Of a stretch of 64,000 bases of DNA, positions 32,728 through 41,099 are shown piece after piece. Below the pieces are notes generated by a model, which made no database searches, was not told the DNA's origin, and worked only from the letters and a program-made list of their open reading frames with translations. Source of the DNA: CAYGOC01 sp964351495 (GTDB taxonomy: Bacteria > Chlamydiota > Chlamydiia > Chlamydiales > SM23-39). A program made the position numbers and the translations under genes. How positions within the stretch are numbered: position 1 is the stretch's first letter; each line of letters begins with the position of its first letter. The DNA is taken from contig CAYGOC010000005.1 in assembly GCA_964351495.1 (NCBI GenBank), positions 32,653-96,652 on the forward strand, written 5' to 3'.

Positions 32728-33246
32728 CTATGTTTGGTTTTTTTTGTTTTTTCGGATGTGTAAAATTACCAGGATTAGAATTGCCAAAATAAGAACGGGG
32801 ATAGCAAAAGCATAAAAAAACTTGATAGCTATAGCTACAATGAGAGCAAAAAAACCTAAAGTAAGCCCAATTAAAAGAAAGGACCATTCTACATAAATTC
32901 CAATGGTAAACACAGTCAAAGAGAGCATAGTCAAAGCAATAAGGCCTGCTAAAGATCTACTAAGAAGGCCTGTTTTTACGTATACTTCTAAAAGGAGAAT
33001 TGAAGCTAAAAGTCCAATCCAATGTAGCAGTTCATGCCAAAGGGTAATGGGGCTTAAAGTTTCTTTATTTTTTCTTTCATACCAAGAAAGCCAAAGAGCT
33101 AAAAAAGCATTTATAGGAACAATCCACTTCCAATAATTCCAGCCCCCTAAATATTTTATATCGGTTATGATAACGCCCACAAAAGCTAAAAGGAGCATTA
33201 TTGTACCTACTGTGAGCCTGGCTATCCAAGGATGTTTTGCTTTCAT
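32728..33246 (-). CDS. multi-pass membrane protein of unknown function
   Basis: A 172-residue hydrophobic protein with about six predicted helices, for example TVGTIMLLLAFVGVIIT, WIGLLASILLLEVYV, FLLIGLTLGFFALIVAIAI and AIPVLILAILILVILHI. A charged loop (SWYERKNKETLSP) and a lysine-rich tail suggest a cytosolic C-terminus. I do not recognise the family. It sits between ung and the MFS transporter on the same strand, with no visible ribosome binding site. It may be co-transcribed with ung. Confidence 0.7.
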   Translation of the reverse strand: MKAKHPWIARLTVGTIMLLLAFVGVIITDIKYLGGWNYWKWIVPINAFLALWLSWYERKNKETLSPITLWHELLHWIGLLASILLLEVYVKTGLLSRSLAGLIALTMLSLTVFTIGIYVEWSFLLIGLTLGFFALIVAIAIKFFYAFAIPVLILAILILVILHIRKNKKNQT

Positions 33247-33285
33247 AATTTGAAGCTATAAGATTTTTTTAGAATGTGTCAATAG

Positions 33286-33972
33286 TTATTCTAAAGACCA
33301 GTTAATGGGCTTTATCCCTTTTTTTTCTAGGTACTCGTTTGTTTTGGAAAAGGGTTTTGAGCCAAAAAAGCCAAAAGAAGCGGAATACGGGGAAGGATGA
33401 GCTGAAGAGAGCACTAAGTGATCTTTGGGATTTTTCGCTAAGACGTTTGTATATTTATCCTGGGCAGATTTTCCCCAAAGGATAAACACTAAAGACTCTT
33501 TTTTTTCTGCTAAAAGGGTAATGACTGCATCGGTAAAGGTTTCCCAACCTTTACCAAAATGGGATTTGGGCTCTTTTTTTCTAACGGTTAAAGTAGCGTT
33601 GAGAAGAAGGACTCCTTCTTTTGCCCAGGGGAGTAAAGAGCCTTCTTTAGAAGGCGGAACTTTCAAGTCTTGCTGTAATTCTTGAAAGATATTTTTCAAA
33701 GAGGGAGGTAAAGGCACTCCTTTTTGAACGCTAAAAGAAAGACCATGAGCCTGACCCTCCCCATGATAGGGATCTTGTCCTAGAAGAACTACCTTAACTT
33801 GATCAAAGGGGGTTTGGCAAAAGGCGTTGAAAATAAGAGAAGAAGGGGGATAAATAGTCTTTTGTTCTTGTATTTCTTTTTGTAAAAAAGTTTGAAGCTC
33901 TTTCATGTAGGGTTTTTCCCATTCCTCTTGTAAAAGATGGGCCCATTTTTCTTCCATGCATATAGTGCTCAT
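33286..33972 (-). CDS. ung: uracil-DNA glycosylase, family 1
   Basis: A 228-residue base-excision repair enzyme that removes uracil from DNA. All family-1 motifs are present: GQDPYHGEGQAHGLSFS (catalytic Asp in GQDPYH, about residue 65), LLLNATLTV, FILWGKSAQ and the leucine-loop motif AHPSPYSA. Length is normal. Its start overlaps the stop of the upstream SDR gene by 4 bp, so this housekeeping gene is translationally coupled to a sugar-locus operon, probably a by-product of how the locus was assembled. Confidence 0.97.
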   Translation of the reverse strand: MSTICMEEKWAHLLQEEWEKPYMKELQTFLQKEIQEQKTIYPPSSLIFNAFCQTPFDQVKVVLLGQDPYHGEGQAHGLSFSVQKGVPLPPSLKNIFQELQQDLKVPPSKEGSLLPWAKEGVLLLNATLTVRKKEPKSHFGKGWETFTDAVITLLAEKKESLVFILWGKSAQDKYTNVLAKNPKDHLVLSSAHPSPYSASFGFFGSKPFSKTNEYLEKKGIKPINWSLE

Positions 33973-34904
33973 ACGTTTTTAAACTCACTTTTTTTCAAAA
34001 GGGGGTATGCAGATATGATCTCTTGGATTCCTTCTTCTAAGGTTTTTGTGCTTTTCCATCCAAGCGACTCTAATTTTTCATTACTCACAATATAGTTTCT
34101 TTGGTCCGGATCTTTTCCAATCTCTGCTGCATGGATATAAAGATCGGGAACATATTTTCGAATGGTTTGGGCGAGCTCTTTTTTACTTAAGTTAGCAGAA
34201 GAGAGTCCTACGTTAAAAGCCTCTCCTTTCATTTTGTCAAAATTACAAATAGCAAATAAAAAAGCCTTTGCTACATCTTTTACGTGGATGTAATTTCTTT
34301 TGAAATGTTCTTCAAAAAGAACGAGAACCTTTTCGTGGCAAGCTCTGAAAGTAAAGTCATTTACTAAAAGATCTAAACGCATTCTAGGAGAGATTCCAAA
34401 AACTGTAGCCAGTCTTAAAGAAACAGCTCTTTTTGTTTGAAGAAGCTCTTTTTCTGCATCCACTTTTAATTTTCCGTATAAGGAAACGGGATTTAAGGGA
34501 GTTTTTTCTGTGCAGAAGATCTCTTTTTGTCCTATTCCGTACCCACTATTACTATTGGGAAAAATCACTTTTTGTTCTTGTTTCAAGTAACGTAAAATCA
34601 GTAAAACCGCATCGTAGTTGACCAGTTTTGCCACGGAAGGGGAAGCCGCGCAAATGGGAGCTCCCACCAAAGCAGCTAAAGGAATGATCACATCGGCCTC
34701 TTTCATTAAAGAGGCGATTAAGGGTTCATTTTGTGCATCTCCCTTCACAAATCGAAAGTTGGGACTTTCAAAACAGGGAAGAAGAGAAGTTGGACTATAT
34801 AAAAGGCTATCTAAAACGGTTACAAAAAAACCTTCCTTCAAAAGAAGGGGAACCATTACGGAGCCTATATAGCCGGCTCCTCCTGTTATTAAAACGTGTT
34901 GCAT
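33969..34904 (-). CDS. NAD-dependent nucleotide-sugar epimerase/dehydratase (SDR)
   Basis: A 311-residue extended SDR: ITGGAGYIGS at residues 5-14, PLAALVGAP, NSNSGYG (the usual Ser/Thr strand) and YGKLK (YxxxK, near residue 148), then LRLATVFGISPRMRLDLLVN. It is similar in layout to the SDR at 14961. It lies last-but-one in a leftward operon HddA, HddC, SDR, ung. Position right after the GDP-heptose activation genes suggests it may epimerise or oxidise GDP-heptose or a related sugar. Confidence 0.85.
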   Translation of the reverse strand: MQHVLITGGAGYIGSVMVPLLLKEGFFVTVLDSLLYSPTSLLPCFESPNFRFVKGDAQNEPLIASLMKEADVIIPLAALVGAPICAASPSVAKLVNYDAVLLILRYLKQEQKVIFPNSNSGYGIGQKEIFCTEKTPLNPVSLYGKLKVDAEKELLQTKRAVSLRLATVFGISPRMRLDLLVNDFTFRACHEKVLVLFEEHFKRNYIHVKDVAKAFLFAICNFDKMKGEAFNVGLSSANLSKKELAQTIRKYVPDLYIHAAEIGKDPDQRNYIVSNEKLESLGWKSTKTLEEGIQEIISAYPLLKKSEFKNV

Positions 34905-35602
34905 AAATTAGGCAGTAGGGTTTGAGCTTGTTGAAAAGATTGTTCTGTTCCTATGTCTACAAAACCGGCAAGGCAAGGATGCATAAAAAAACGCTTTTGT
35001 AAAAATAAGGGAAATGCCTCTTTTTCTAGGGAAAAGGAAGCTTTTTGAAAAGGAAGGGTAGAAAATAGATTTTTTCGGAAAAGATACGTCCCGCAGCTAA
35101 TCCATCCTTTTTTAGCAAAAAGAAGTTTTTCTTCAAAAGAGGTAATTTGATTTGCAGAATCAACTTCGAGAGTTCCATATCTACTGGTATCTTCCATTTG
35201 TTTTCCTAAAAGGGCTATGTCAGCTTTTTTTTCTATAAAGCTTTCATAAAACCCGGCTAAATCATATTCAGTAAAACAGTCCCCATTCGTAGCTAAAACA
35301 AGAGGGGTTTTTACTAAATTTAAGGCTCTTTTTAAAGCGCCCCCTGTTCCTAAGGGAGTCTCTTCTATAGAAAAGTAAATAGGAAGAGAGGTCTCTTTAA
35401 AGTGGGATAGGATCTTTTCTGCTTTATATCCGACAGCCAAAATAATTCTTCCAATTAAAGGAAAAGAGGCTAGTTGATTTATCAAAAGGTCTAAAAAGGG
35501 AATTCCTTGAATAGGGGCTAAAGGTTTGGGAACGGAAGAGACAATTTTTTGCAGTCTAGTTCCCAGTCCTCCTGCTAAAACAACGGCATCTATTTTATTC
35601 AT
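34889..35602 (-). CDS. hddC: sugar-1-phosphate nucleotidyltransferase, HddC-like
   Basis: A 237-residue nucleotidyltransferase with the activation signature VLAGGLGTRLQKIVSSVPKPLAPI (shown in part: LAGGLGTRL at residues 10-18 and PKPLAPI) and the metal-binding NGDCF. The short length and sequence style fit HddC, D-glycero-D-manno-heptose 1-phosphate guanylyltransferase, which yields GDP-heptose. It overlaps the downstream SDR by 16 bp and follows the HddA-like kinase after 9 bp, the gene pair usual for GDP-heptose synthesis. A hexose-1-phosphate nucleotidyltransferase of the RmlA type is a less likely alternative. Confidence 0.78.
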   Translation of the reverse strand: MNKIDAVVLAGGLGTRLQKIVSSVPKPLAPIQGIPFLDLLINQLASFPLIGRIILAVGYKAEKILSHFKETSLPIYFSIEETPLGTGGALKRALNLVKTPLVLATNGDCFTEYDLAGFYESFIEKKADIALLGKQMEDTSRYGTLEVDSANQITSFEEKLLFAKKGWISCGTYLFRKNLFSTLPFQKASFSLEKEAFPLFLQKRFFMHPCLAGFVDIGTEQSFQQAQTLLPNLCNTF

Positions 35603-35611
35603 CTTGAAAAT

Positions 35612-36613
35612 CTACTTTTTTGTGTAAATCAAAGAGCTTCCTTGTTCTTCCAAGGCAAAAGGAACTTCAAAGAGAGGGGTAAGTGCTTTTCGCACATTCT
35701 CTTTTTTGGAAGAAGGAACCAGCAAAAGTAAGAACCCACTTTGTCCTGCTCCGCATAGTTTCCCTCCAAAGGCTCCCGCCTTTTTTGCTTTTTCGTAATA
35801 CAGATTAATCGTTTCGTTAGAAATTTGAGAAGAAAGTTTTTGTTTTAGACTCCAGCTATAGTCCAAAAGAGCTCCTATTTCTTCTGCTAAAAAGGGTTTT
35901 TTCTTACTCATAAGAATCTTTTTTGCTTCGTAAACAAGTGAGACCATTTCTTCTAAAAGAGAGTCATTTTTGCTTTCTTTTGTTTTCTTGATCTGTTCTT
36001 GGATCACTTTTTCTGCATATCTTGTGGTACCTGTATAAAAAAGCATAAGATTTTCTGAAAAGGAGGCTTTATTTTCAGGGGGGATTTCTAAAGGGAAAAC
36101 AGAGATGCTGTCTTGGGAAAATTCGATTAAGTTAAAACCTCCAAAAGAGGCATGATACTGATCTTGAGAGCCTACTTTTTCTTGGATGAGTTTTTGTTCT
36201 ACAAAACAAGCTTCTTTTGCTAAAAGTTCTTTCGAAGGGATTTTCCCTTGTAAAAATGCTAGAGCATGTAAAAACCCAACCGTAAAAGAAGAAGAAGAAC
36301 CAAGTCCTGTTCTAGCGGGTAAATCAGAGCAAATATGAACATCCAAAGGTTCATCTATCTTATAAAACCGAAGACACTCTCGAATGCTAGGGTGCTCAAT
36401 TTCTTGTAATACATTAATGGTCTCTATTTTTGAGTAGGCAAGGCGCATTTTATGAGGAAAAAAAGGACTTGTTTTTTTTACGGTAACGTATGTGTATTGA
36501 TCTATAGTGGTTCCTAAAACAGCCCCTTTTTTCCGGAAGAAGTATTCTTTGTAATCGGATCCTCCTCCAAAAAAGCTTATTCTAACCGGAGTTTTAGAAA
36601 TTACGAGTGCCAT
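35612..36613 (-). CDS. hddA: GHMP kinase, HddA-like heptose kinase
   Basis: A 333-residue GHMP-family sugar kinase: TPVRISFFGGGSDY at the N-terminus, the ATP loop DLPARTGLGSSSSF (about residues 97-110) and a C-terminal GGKLCGAGQSGFLLLL. The TPVRISFFGGGTD-type start is diagnostic for D-glycero-D-manno-heptose 7-phosphate kinase HddA. It would phosphorylate the product of the GmhA-like isomerase at 16935. A GmhB phosphatase gene is not seen in the window. First gene of the leftward operon HddA, HddC, SDR, ung. Confidence 0.85.
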   Translation of the reverse strand: MALVISKTPVRISFFGGGSDYKEYFFRKKGAVLGTTIDQYTYVTVKKTSPFFPHKMRLAYSKIETINVLQEIEHPSIRECLRFYKIDEPLDVHICSDLPARTGLGSSSSFTVGFLHALAFLQGKIPSKELLAKEACFVEQKLIQEKVGSQDQYHASFGGFNLIEFSQDSISVFPLEIPPENKASFSENLMLFYTGTTRYAEKVIQEQIKKTKESKNDSLLEEMVSLVYEAKKILMSKKKPFLAEEIGALLDYSWSLKQKLSSQISNETINLYYEKAKKAGAFGGKLCGAGQSGFLLLLVPSSKKENVRKALTPLFEVPFALEEQGSSLIYTKK

Positions 36614-36718
36614 ATGCCGAGATTCTATTACATGAAAGAACCATGGTATCTTTGAAGATTTTTTTGTCCAAATCTTATTTCTTTTTTGTTACGATTCCCT
36701 CTCTATTCAGGAGTGAGT

Positions 36719-37918
36719 ATGCTTTGTAGAGTTTGTGACGGAGGAAGTTTTCGTTTGGTTGTCGATTTGAAAGAGCAACCCTGGGGGAATCACTTTCTGC
36801 AAAAAGAAGAGGTTGGAAAGGAAGAAAAATACCCTCTTAGAGTGATCTATTGTAACCAGTGCTCTACCGTTCAATTAGATTACACAGTAAAAAAGGAGGT
36901 CATGTTCTCTGATCACACCTATCTTTCCGGAATGACACAGACTTTACGTGATCATTTTGACAAAGAAGCAGATAAAGTAGACAGGCGCTTTTTTTTTAAT
37001 AAACAGAAAAAAAGAGTGTTAGATATTGGCTCTAACGATGGGACACAGCTTTTATCCTATAAAAAGTTAGGATATGAGGTAGTAGGGGTAGAGTCGTCTA
37101 AAAGAGCAGTAGAAATTGCAAACAGTCAAGGTGTTTTTACCGTTCACGACTTTTTTAATTATGAACTCGCCAAGAAAATGGAAGGATCTTTGGATGTAAT
37201 CAACGCAGCAGGCGTTTTTTTTCATTTAGAAGAGCTTCATTCTGTTTGTGAAGGAATTCAGTATCTTTTACAAGAAAAAGGTGTATTTGTTATCCAGTGT
37301 ATGTATCTAAAAAACATCGTGGAAAACATTGCTTTTGATCAGATCTACCATGAGCATCTTCTTTATTATACAATCCACTCTTTGAATACGTTGCTACAAA
37401 AGCATGGTCTTATTCTTTTTGATGTAGAAATTTCTCCTATTCATGGGGGATCTTTAATAGCCTATGCTTCTCATAAAAACGCATACCCCATTTCCTCTTC
37501 TTTAAAAAGAAAAGAAGAAGAGGAAAGACTAAGTGGTTGTAATACGTATAGCTACTACCAAAAATTTGCTCAAAATATAGAGTCTTTAAAGGAAAAAAAT
37601 TTACAGTTCTTTGAGAAGAGGAAACAGGAAAAAAAAGTAATTTATGGCATGGGAGCGCCTGTTAAGGGAAATACTTTACTAAACTATTTTGGAATCGGAA
37701 CCGATTATATAACCTGCTTAGTAGAGAAGAATCCTTTAAGAAAAGGGCTTTATAGTCCAGGTATGCATATACCGATTGTACTAGAAGAAAAATTGGAAGT
37801 CTTTCCAGACGTTTATTATGTTTTAGCCTGGAACTTTAAAAAAGAGATCCTGAAAAAAAATAGACCCCTTATTGAAAAAGGCGTAGAGTTTTACTTTCCT
37901 ATAGGGGGAGACTTATGA
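36719..37918 (+). CDS. NovU/CapG-type sugar C-methyltransferase, copy 2
   Basis: The protein, 399 residues from ATG 36719 (AGGAG at 36709-36713), has the same three-part architecture as the gene at 22828: an N-terminal cysteine cluster (CRVC at 3-6, CNQC later), a SAM core VLDIGSNDGTQLL (about residue 103) and FFHLEELHS, and the C-terminal domain with YGMGAPVKGNTLLNYFG and HxH-like motifs. It is expected to C-methylate a 4-keto-deoxysugar. It overlaps the following SDR by 4 bp, the classic pairing of a C-methyltransferase with a 4-ketoreductase or epimerase. The longer TTG-start form (36686) lacks support. Confidence 0.85.
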   Translation: MLCRVCDGGSFRLVVDLKEQPWGNHFLQKEEVGKEEKYPLRVIYCNQCSTVQLDYTVKKEVMFSDHTYLSGMTQTLRDHFDKEADKVDRRFFFNKQKKRVLDIGSNDGTQLLSYKKLGYEVVGVESSKRAVEIANSQGVFTVHDFFNYELAKKMEGSLDVINAAGVFFHLEELHSVCEGIQYLLQEKGVFVIQCMYLKNIVENIAFDQIYHEHLLYYTIHSLNTLLQKHGLILFDVEISPIHGGSLIAYASHKNAYPISSSLKRKEEEERLSGCNTYSYYQKFAQNIESLKEKNLQFFEKRKQEKKVIYGMGAPVKGNTLLNYFGIGTDYITCLVEKNPLRKGLYSPGMHIPIVLEEKLEVFPDVYYVLAWNFKKEILKKNRPLIEKGVEFYFPIGGDL

Positions 37919-38838
37919 GCGTTCTTGTAACAGGTGCCTCTGGATTTTTAGGGAGATTTTTGGTAGAGACTCTTGAAAAGAGAGGAGAGAAGGTAGTTGC
38001 TTTAAATAGCAAAAAAGCAGACCTTACAAAAGAGCTTTCCCTAGAAAAATTTAATTCCTACCGCTTTTCTGTTATTTACCATTTAGCAGCTTGGACGCAA
38101 GCAGGGGATTTTTGTCTTCGTCATCCGGGAGAGCAGTGGCTTATTAATCAGAAGATCAATACTCATATTTTATCTTGGTGGAGTAAAAGACAGCCTCAAG
38201 CAAAGATGGTAGCGATTGGGACTAGTTGCTCTTACGACCCTTCTTTGCCTTTACAAGAAGAGTTTTACCTGAGTGGCAAGCCCATAGATAGTTTGTTTAC
38301 CTATGCTATGACTAAAAGAATGCTTCTTACAGGTCTTGAAGCGTTACAAAAGCAGTTTAATCTTTCGTATCTATATCTTATTCCCTCTACCCTTTATGGA
38401 CCAAATTATCATGAAGATAAAAGGCAAATGCATTTTATCTTTGATTTAGTTCGTAAGATTTTAAAAGGAAAGTTTAAAGGAGAACCGGTCACTTTATGGG
38501 GAGATGGAAATCAGGAAAGAGAGCTTGTTCATGTACAAGACTTTATTTCTATTCTTTTAGAATTAACTCCGAAACTGTCTGGAACCTGCATCAATATAGG
38601 GGCGGGTGTAGGACATTCTATTCGGCATTTTGCGCAAAGGATCTGTGAAAAGGTAGATTTTCCTTTTGAAAAAATACAGTTTGATACTTCTAGATACGTG
38701 GGAGCTAAGTCGAAAATTTTAAATATAGAGAAACTAAAAGAATTAAAACCCGATCTTTCTTTTATCTCTTTAGACGAGGGAATTTCAGGGCTTGTGGAGT
38801 GGTTTTGTAAAAAAGAGAACTATAATGCAAAAGTATGA
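37915..38838 (+). CDS. SDR, GDP-fucose synthase/WcaG-like reductase-epimerase
   Basis: A 307-residue extended SDR: GASGFLG (residues 7-13), YHLAAWTQAGDF, IGTSCSYDPSLPLQEE (with Ser in the catalytic strand), YAMTK (Tyr130/Lys134) and the RKILKGKF...VTLWGDGNQERELVHVQD block of the GDP-L-fucose synthase branch. It probably epimerises and reduces a 4-keto-6-deoxy sugar made by the Gmd-like enzyme encoded opposite at 40056. In Campylobacter and Yersinia, homologues act on GDP-heptose derivatives. Substrate is inferred. It overlaps the next gene by 14 bp. Confidence 0.83.
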   Translation: MSVLVTGASGFLGRFLVETLEKRGEKVVALNSKKADLTKELSLEKFNSYRFSVIYHLAAWTQAGDFCLRHPGEQWLINQKINTHILSWWSKRQPQAKMVAIGTSCSYDPSLPLQEEFYLSGKPIDSLFTYAMTKRMLLTGLEALQKQFNLSYLYLIPSTLYGPNYHEDKRQMHFIFDLVRKILKGKFKGEPVTLWGDGNQERELVHVQDFISILLELTPKLSGTCINIGAGVGHSIRHFAQRICEKVDFPFEKIQFDTSRYVGAKSKILNIEKLKELKPDLSFISLDEGISGLVEWFCKKENYNAKV

Positions 38839-40063
38839 TGTAGTGGTTATAGGGGCGGGAATTGTAGGCCTTTGCAGCGCATATCAGCTGAAAAAAAAGG
38901 CCCCCTTTCTTTCTATTGCCGTTGTAGAAAAAGAGAAAAAAGTGGGAACGCAGCAGACCTCTCACAATAGCGGTGTGATTCATTCTGGTGTTTATTATCC
39001 TCCCGGGTCTTCTAAGGCCAAAAACTGTTTAGAGGGAAGAAAACAGCTTTTACGGTTTTGTGAAGAGAATTCCATTTCTGTAAAACCGTTAGGCAAGGTG
39101 ATTGTAGCCACAGAAGAAAAAGATCTTCCGAACTTATATGAGATAGAAAAAAGGGGAAAGATGAGTAAAGTCCCTGGACTTTCTCTAATCGACCCTGAAG
39201 AGCTCAAAGAAAAAGAGCCTTATGCAACAGGAATTAAAGCCTTATGGGTTCCTTCTTCTGCTATAGTAGAGTTTAATCAAGTAGCAGAAGTTCTTTATAA
39301 AAAACTGCAAAAACAGGGAGTAACCTTTTTTTTAGAGGAAAAGGTAAAAAATATTTTCTCTGCTGAAAAAGATTCCTTGGTACAGACTACTTCGCAAGAA
39401 ATTAGAGCTTCTTTGATGTTAAATTGTGCTGGGATTTTTTCTGATCAAGTTGCAAACATGGTATTTCCTAAGCTCTCTTTACAAATCATTCCATTTCGAG
39501 GGGAGTATTACGAACTTTCTAAAGAGAAAAACTTTTTAGTAAAGGGGCTAATCTATCCTGTATGTGACTTGAGATATCCTTTTTTGGGGATTCATTTTAC
39601 GCCTATGATGAATGGGAAAGTCGAAGTAGGTCCCAATGCTGTCTTGGCTTTTTCAAAAAGCAGGTATGTAAAAGGAGCTTTTGATATAGCCCAAGTTTTG
39701 CGAATGGCTACGTTTTCTGGATTTTGGAGAATGAGCTTACAAAATACCAAGGTGGGACTTTCAGAGTTATTCCGTTCATTTTATAAGAAAAAATTTGTGG
39801 AAGATGCAAAAAAACTCATTCCTTCTGTAGAAGAGAAGGATTTAATCCCGGGTCTTATAGGTCTTCGTTCTCAGGTAGTTTCTAAAAAGGGGGAGATTTT
39901 GTATGACTTTTGTATCAAAGAAACGGAAAATACACTTCATGTTTTAAATGCTCCCTCTCCTGCGGCTACGGCTTCTTTTGCTATTGGAGAGGAGTTAGCA
40001 GAAAAGGTGCTTCAGAAAAAAGACTTTTTTTCCAAAGAGAAAGTGTATGCTTTTTCTAAATAG
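38825..40063 (+). CDS. lhgO: LhgO-like FAD-dependent 2-hydroxy-acid oxidase
   Basis: The protein, 412 residues from ATG 38825, is a DAO-family flavoprotein with the dinucleotide motif VIGAGIVGLCSAY at 8-20, SHNSGVIHSGVYYPPGSSKA, and the C-terminal LIGLRSQVVSKKGEILYDF/NAPSPAATASFAIG. These match L-2-hydroxyglutarate oxidase LhgO, which oxidises L-2-hydroxyglutarate to 2-oxoglutarate at the membrane. LhgO-like genes recur in surface-polysaccharide loci, possibly oxidising a glycan intermediate or acting in repair. It overlaps the upstream SDR by 14 bp (coupled) and the convergent gmd gene by 8 bp. Confidence 0.83.
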   Translation: MQKYDVVVIGAGIVGLCSAYQLKKKAPFLSIAVVEKEKKVGTQQTSHNSGVIHSGVYYPPGSSKAKNCLEGRKQLLRFCEENSISVKPLGKVIVATEEKDLPNLYEIEKRGKMSKVPGLSLIDPEELKEKEPYATGIKALWVPSSAIVEFNQVAEVLYKKLQKQGVTFFLEEKVKNIFSAEKDSLVQTTSQEIRASLMLNCAGIFSDQVANMVFPKLSLQIIPFRGEYYELSKEKNFLVKGLIYPVCDLRYPFLGIHFTPMMNGKVEVGPNAVLAFSKSRYVKGAFDIAQVLRMATFSGFWRMSLQNTKVGLSELFRSFYKKKFVEDAKKLIPSVEEKDLIPGLIGLRSQVVSKKGEILYDFCIKETENTLHVLNAPSPAATASFAIGEELAEKVLQKKDFFSKEKVYAFSK

Positions 40064-41099
40064 AGAGCTCTTTTTCAAAGAAGAGTCTTTCTACCAGTTT
40101 TCTATCTTCTTCTATCATTAAATGAGCAAGATCTTTTAGCTCGGTAGAAGCCCTCCATCCTAGTTTTTCTCGTGCTTTTGTAGGATTTCCTAAAAGAAGA
40201 TCTACCTCTGTGGGTCTAAAAAATTTAGGCGAGATCCTTACTAAAGTTTGTTTGGTTACCTTGTCTTTTCCTACTTCATTTAAGCCCTCTCCTTCCCAGA
40301 AAAGAGGTTTTTTTATCGCTTCAAAGACAAGCTCTACAAACTCTCGTACGCTATGAGTTTTCCCTGTTGAAAGAAGAAAATCTTCTGCGGTCTCTTGTTG
40401 CAGTATTCTCCACATTCCTTCTACAAAATCTTTCGCATATCCCCAATCTCTTTTTGCATCTAAATTTCCTAAAACAAGCTCTTTTTGGAGCCCTTTTTCT
40501 ATTTTTGCAGCAGCTAACGTGATTTTTCGGGTAACAAAGTTTTCTCCCCTTCTGGGGCTTTCGTGATTAAATAAAATGCCGTTACAAGCAAAAAGATTAT
40601 AGGCTTCTCGGTAATTTACCACAGACCAGTAAGCAAATAACTTAGAAGTAGCATACGGAGATCTGGGATAAAAGGGAGTTTTTTCTGTTTGAGGCACTTC
40701 TTGCACTTTTCCAAAAAGCTCAGAAGTGGAAGCTTGATAAAACTTGGTGCAAGGAGAGTGGGTTCGTAGTAATTCTAAAAACCGTAAAACGCCGAGGCCA
40801 TTGATATCAGCGGTGCTTAAGGGAACTTCAAAAGAGCTTTGCACATGACTCATAGCGGCTAAGTTATAAATCTCTTCAAAAGAGACCTTTTCTAAGAGTC
40901 TTTTTATGCTAGAAAAGTCGGTAAGATCTCCTTCATGTAAAAAAAAAGCGGGATGGTTTTGTATGGAGGTAATTCTAGAAAAATTAGAAGAAGAGGATCT
41001 TCTTGCCATTCCATGTACTTCGTAGCCTTTTTCTAAAAGAAGATCGGCAAGATAAGAGCCATCTTGTCCTGTAACTCCTGTAATCAGGGCCTTTTTCAT
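40056..41099 (-). CDS. gmd: GDP-mannose (or GDP-heptose) 4,6-dehydratase
   Basis: A 347-residue GMD-family SDR: TGVTGQDGSYLADLL (residues 7-21), MARRSSSSNF, NLAAMSHVQSSFE, the catalytic triad region STSELFGK (Glu127) and YATSK (Tyr149/Lys153), and LFNHESPRRG. It turns GDP-mannose into GDP-4-keto-6-deoxymannose. With HddA/HddC-like enzymes in the same locus, GDP-heptose could be the true substrate, as in 6-deoxyheptose synthesis by DmhA. Overlaps the upstream methyltransferase stop by 4 bp and the convergent lhgO by 8 bp. Confidence 0.9.
   Translation of the reverse strand: MKKALITGVTGQDGSYLADLLLEKGYEVHGMARRSSSSNFSRITSIQNHPAFFLHEGDLTDFSSIKRLLEKVSFEEIYNLAAMSHVQSSFEVPLSTADINGLGVLRFLELLRTHSPCTKFYQASTSELFGKVQEVPQTEKTPFYPRSPYATSKLFAYWSVVNYREAYNLFACNGILFNHESPRRGENFVTRKITLAAAKIEKGLQKELVLGNLDAKRDWGYAKDFVEGMWRILQQETAEDFLLSTGKTHSVREFVELVFEAIKKPLFWEGEGLNEVGKDKVTKQTLVRISPKFFRPTEVDLLLGNPTKAREKLGWRASTELKDLAHLMIEEDRKLVERLFFEKELSI

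Noticed and set aside
32193..32792. 199-residue plus-strand frame
   Set aside because: Antisense to the well-supported MFS transporter; Lys/Pro-rich composition is that of a reverse-complement shadow.
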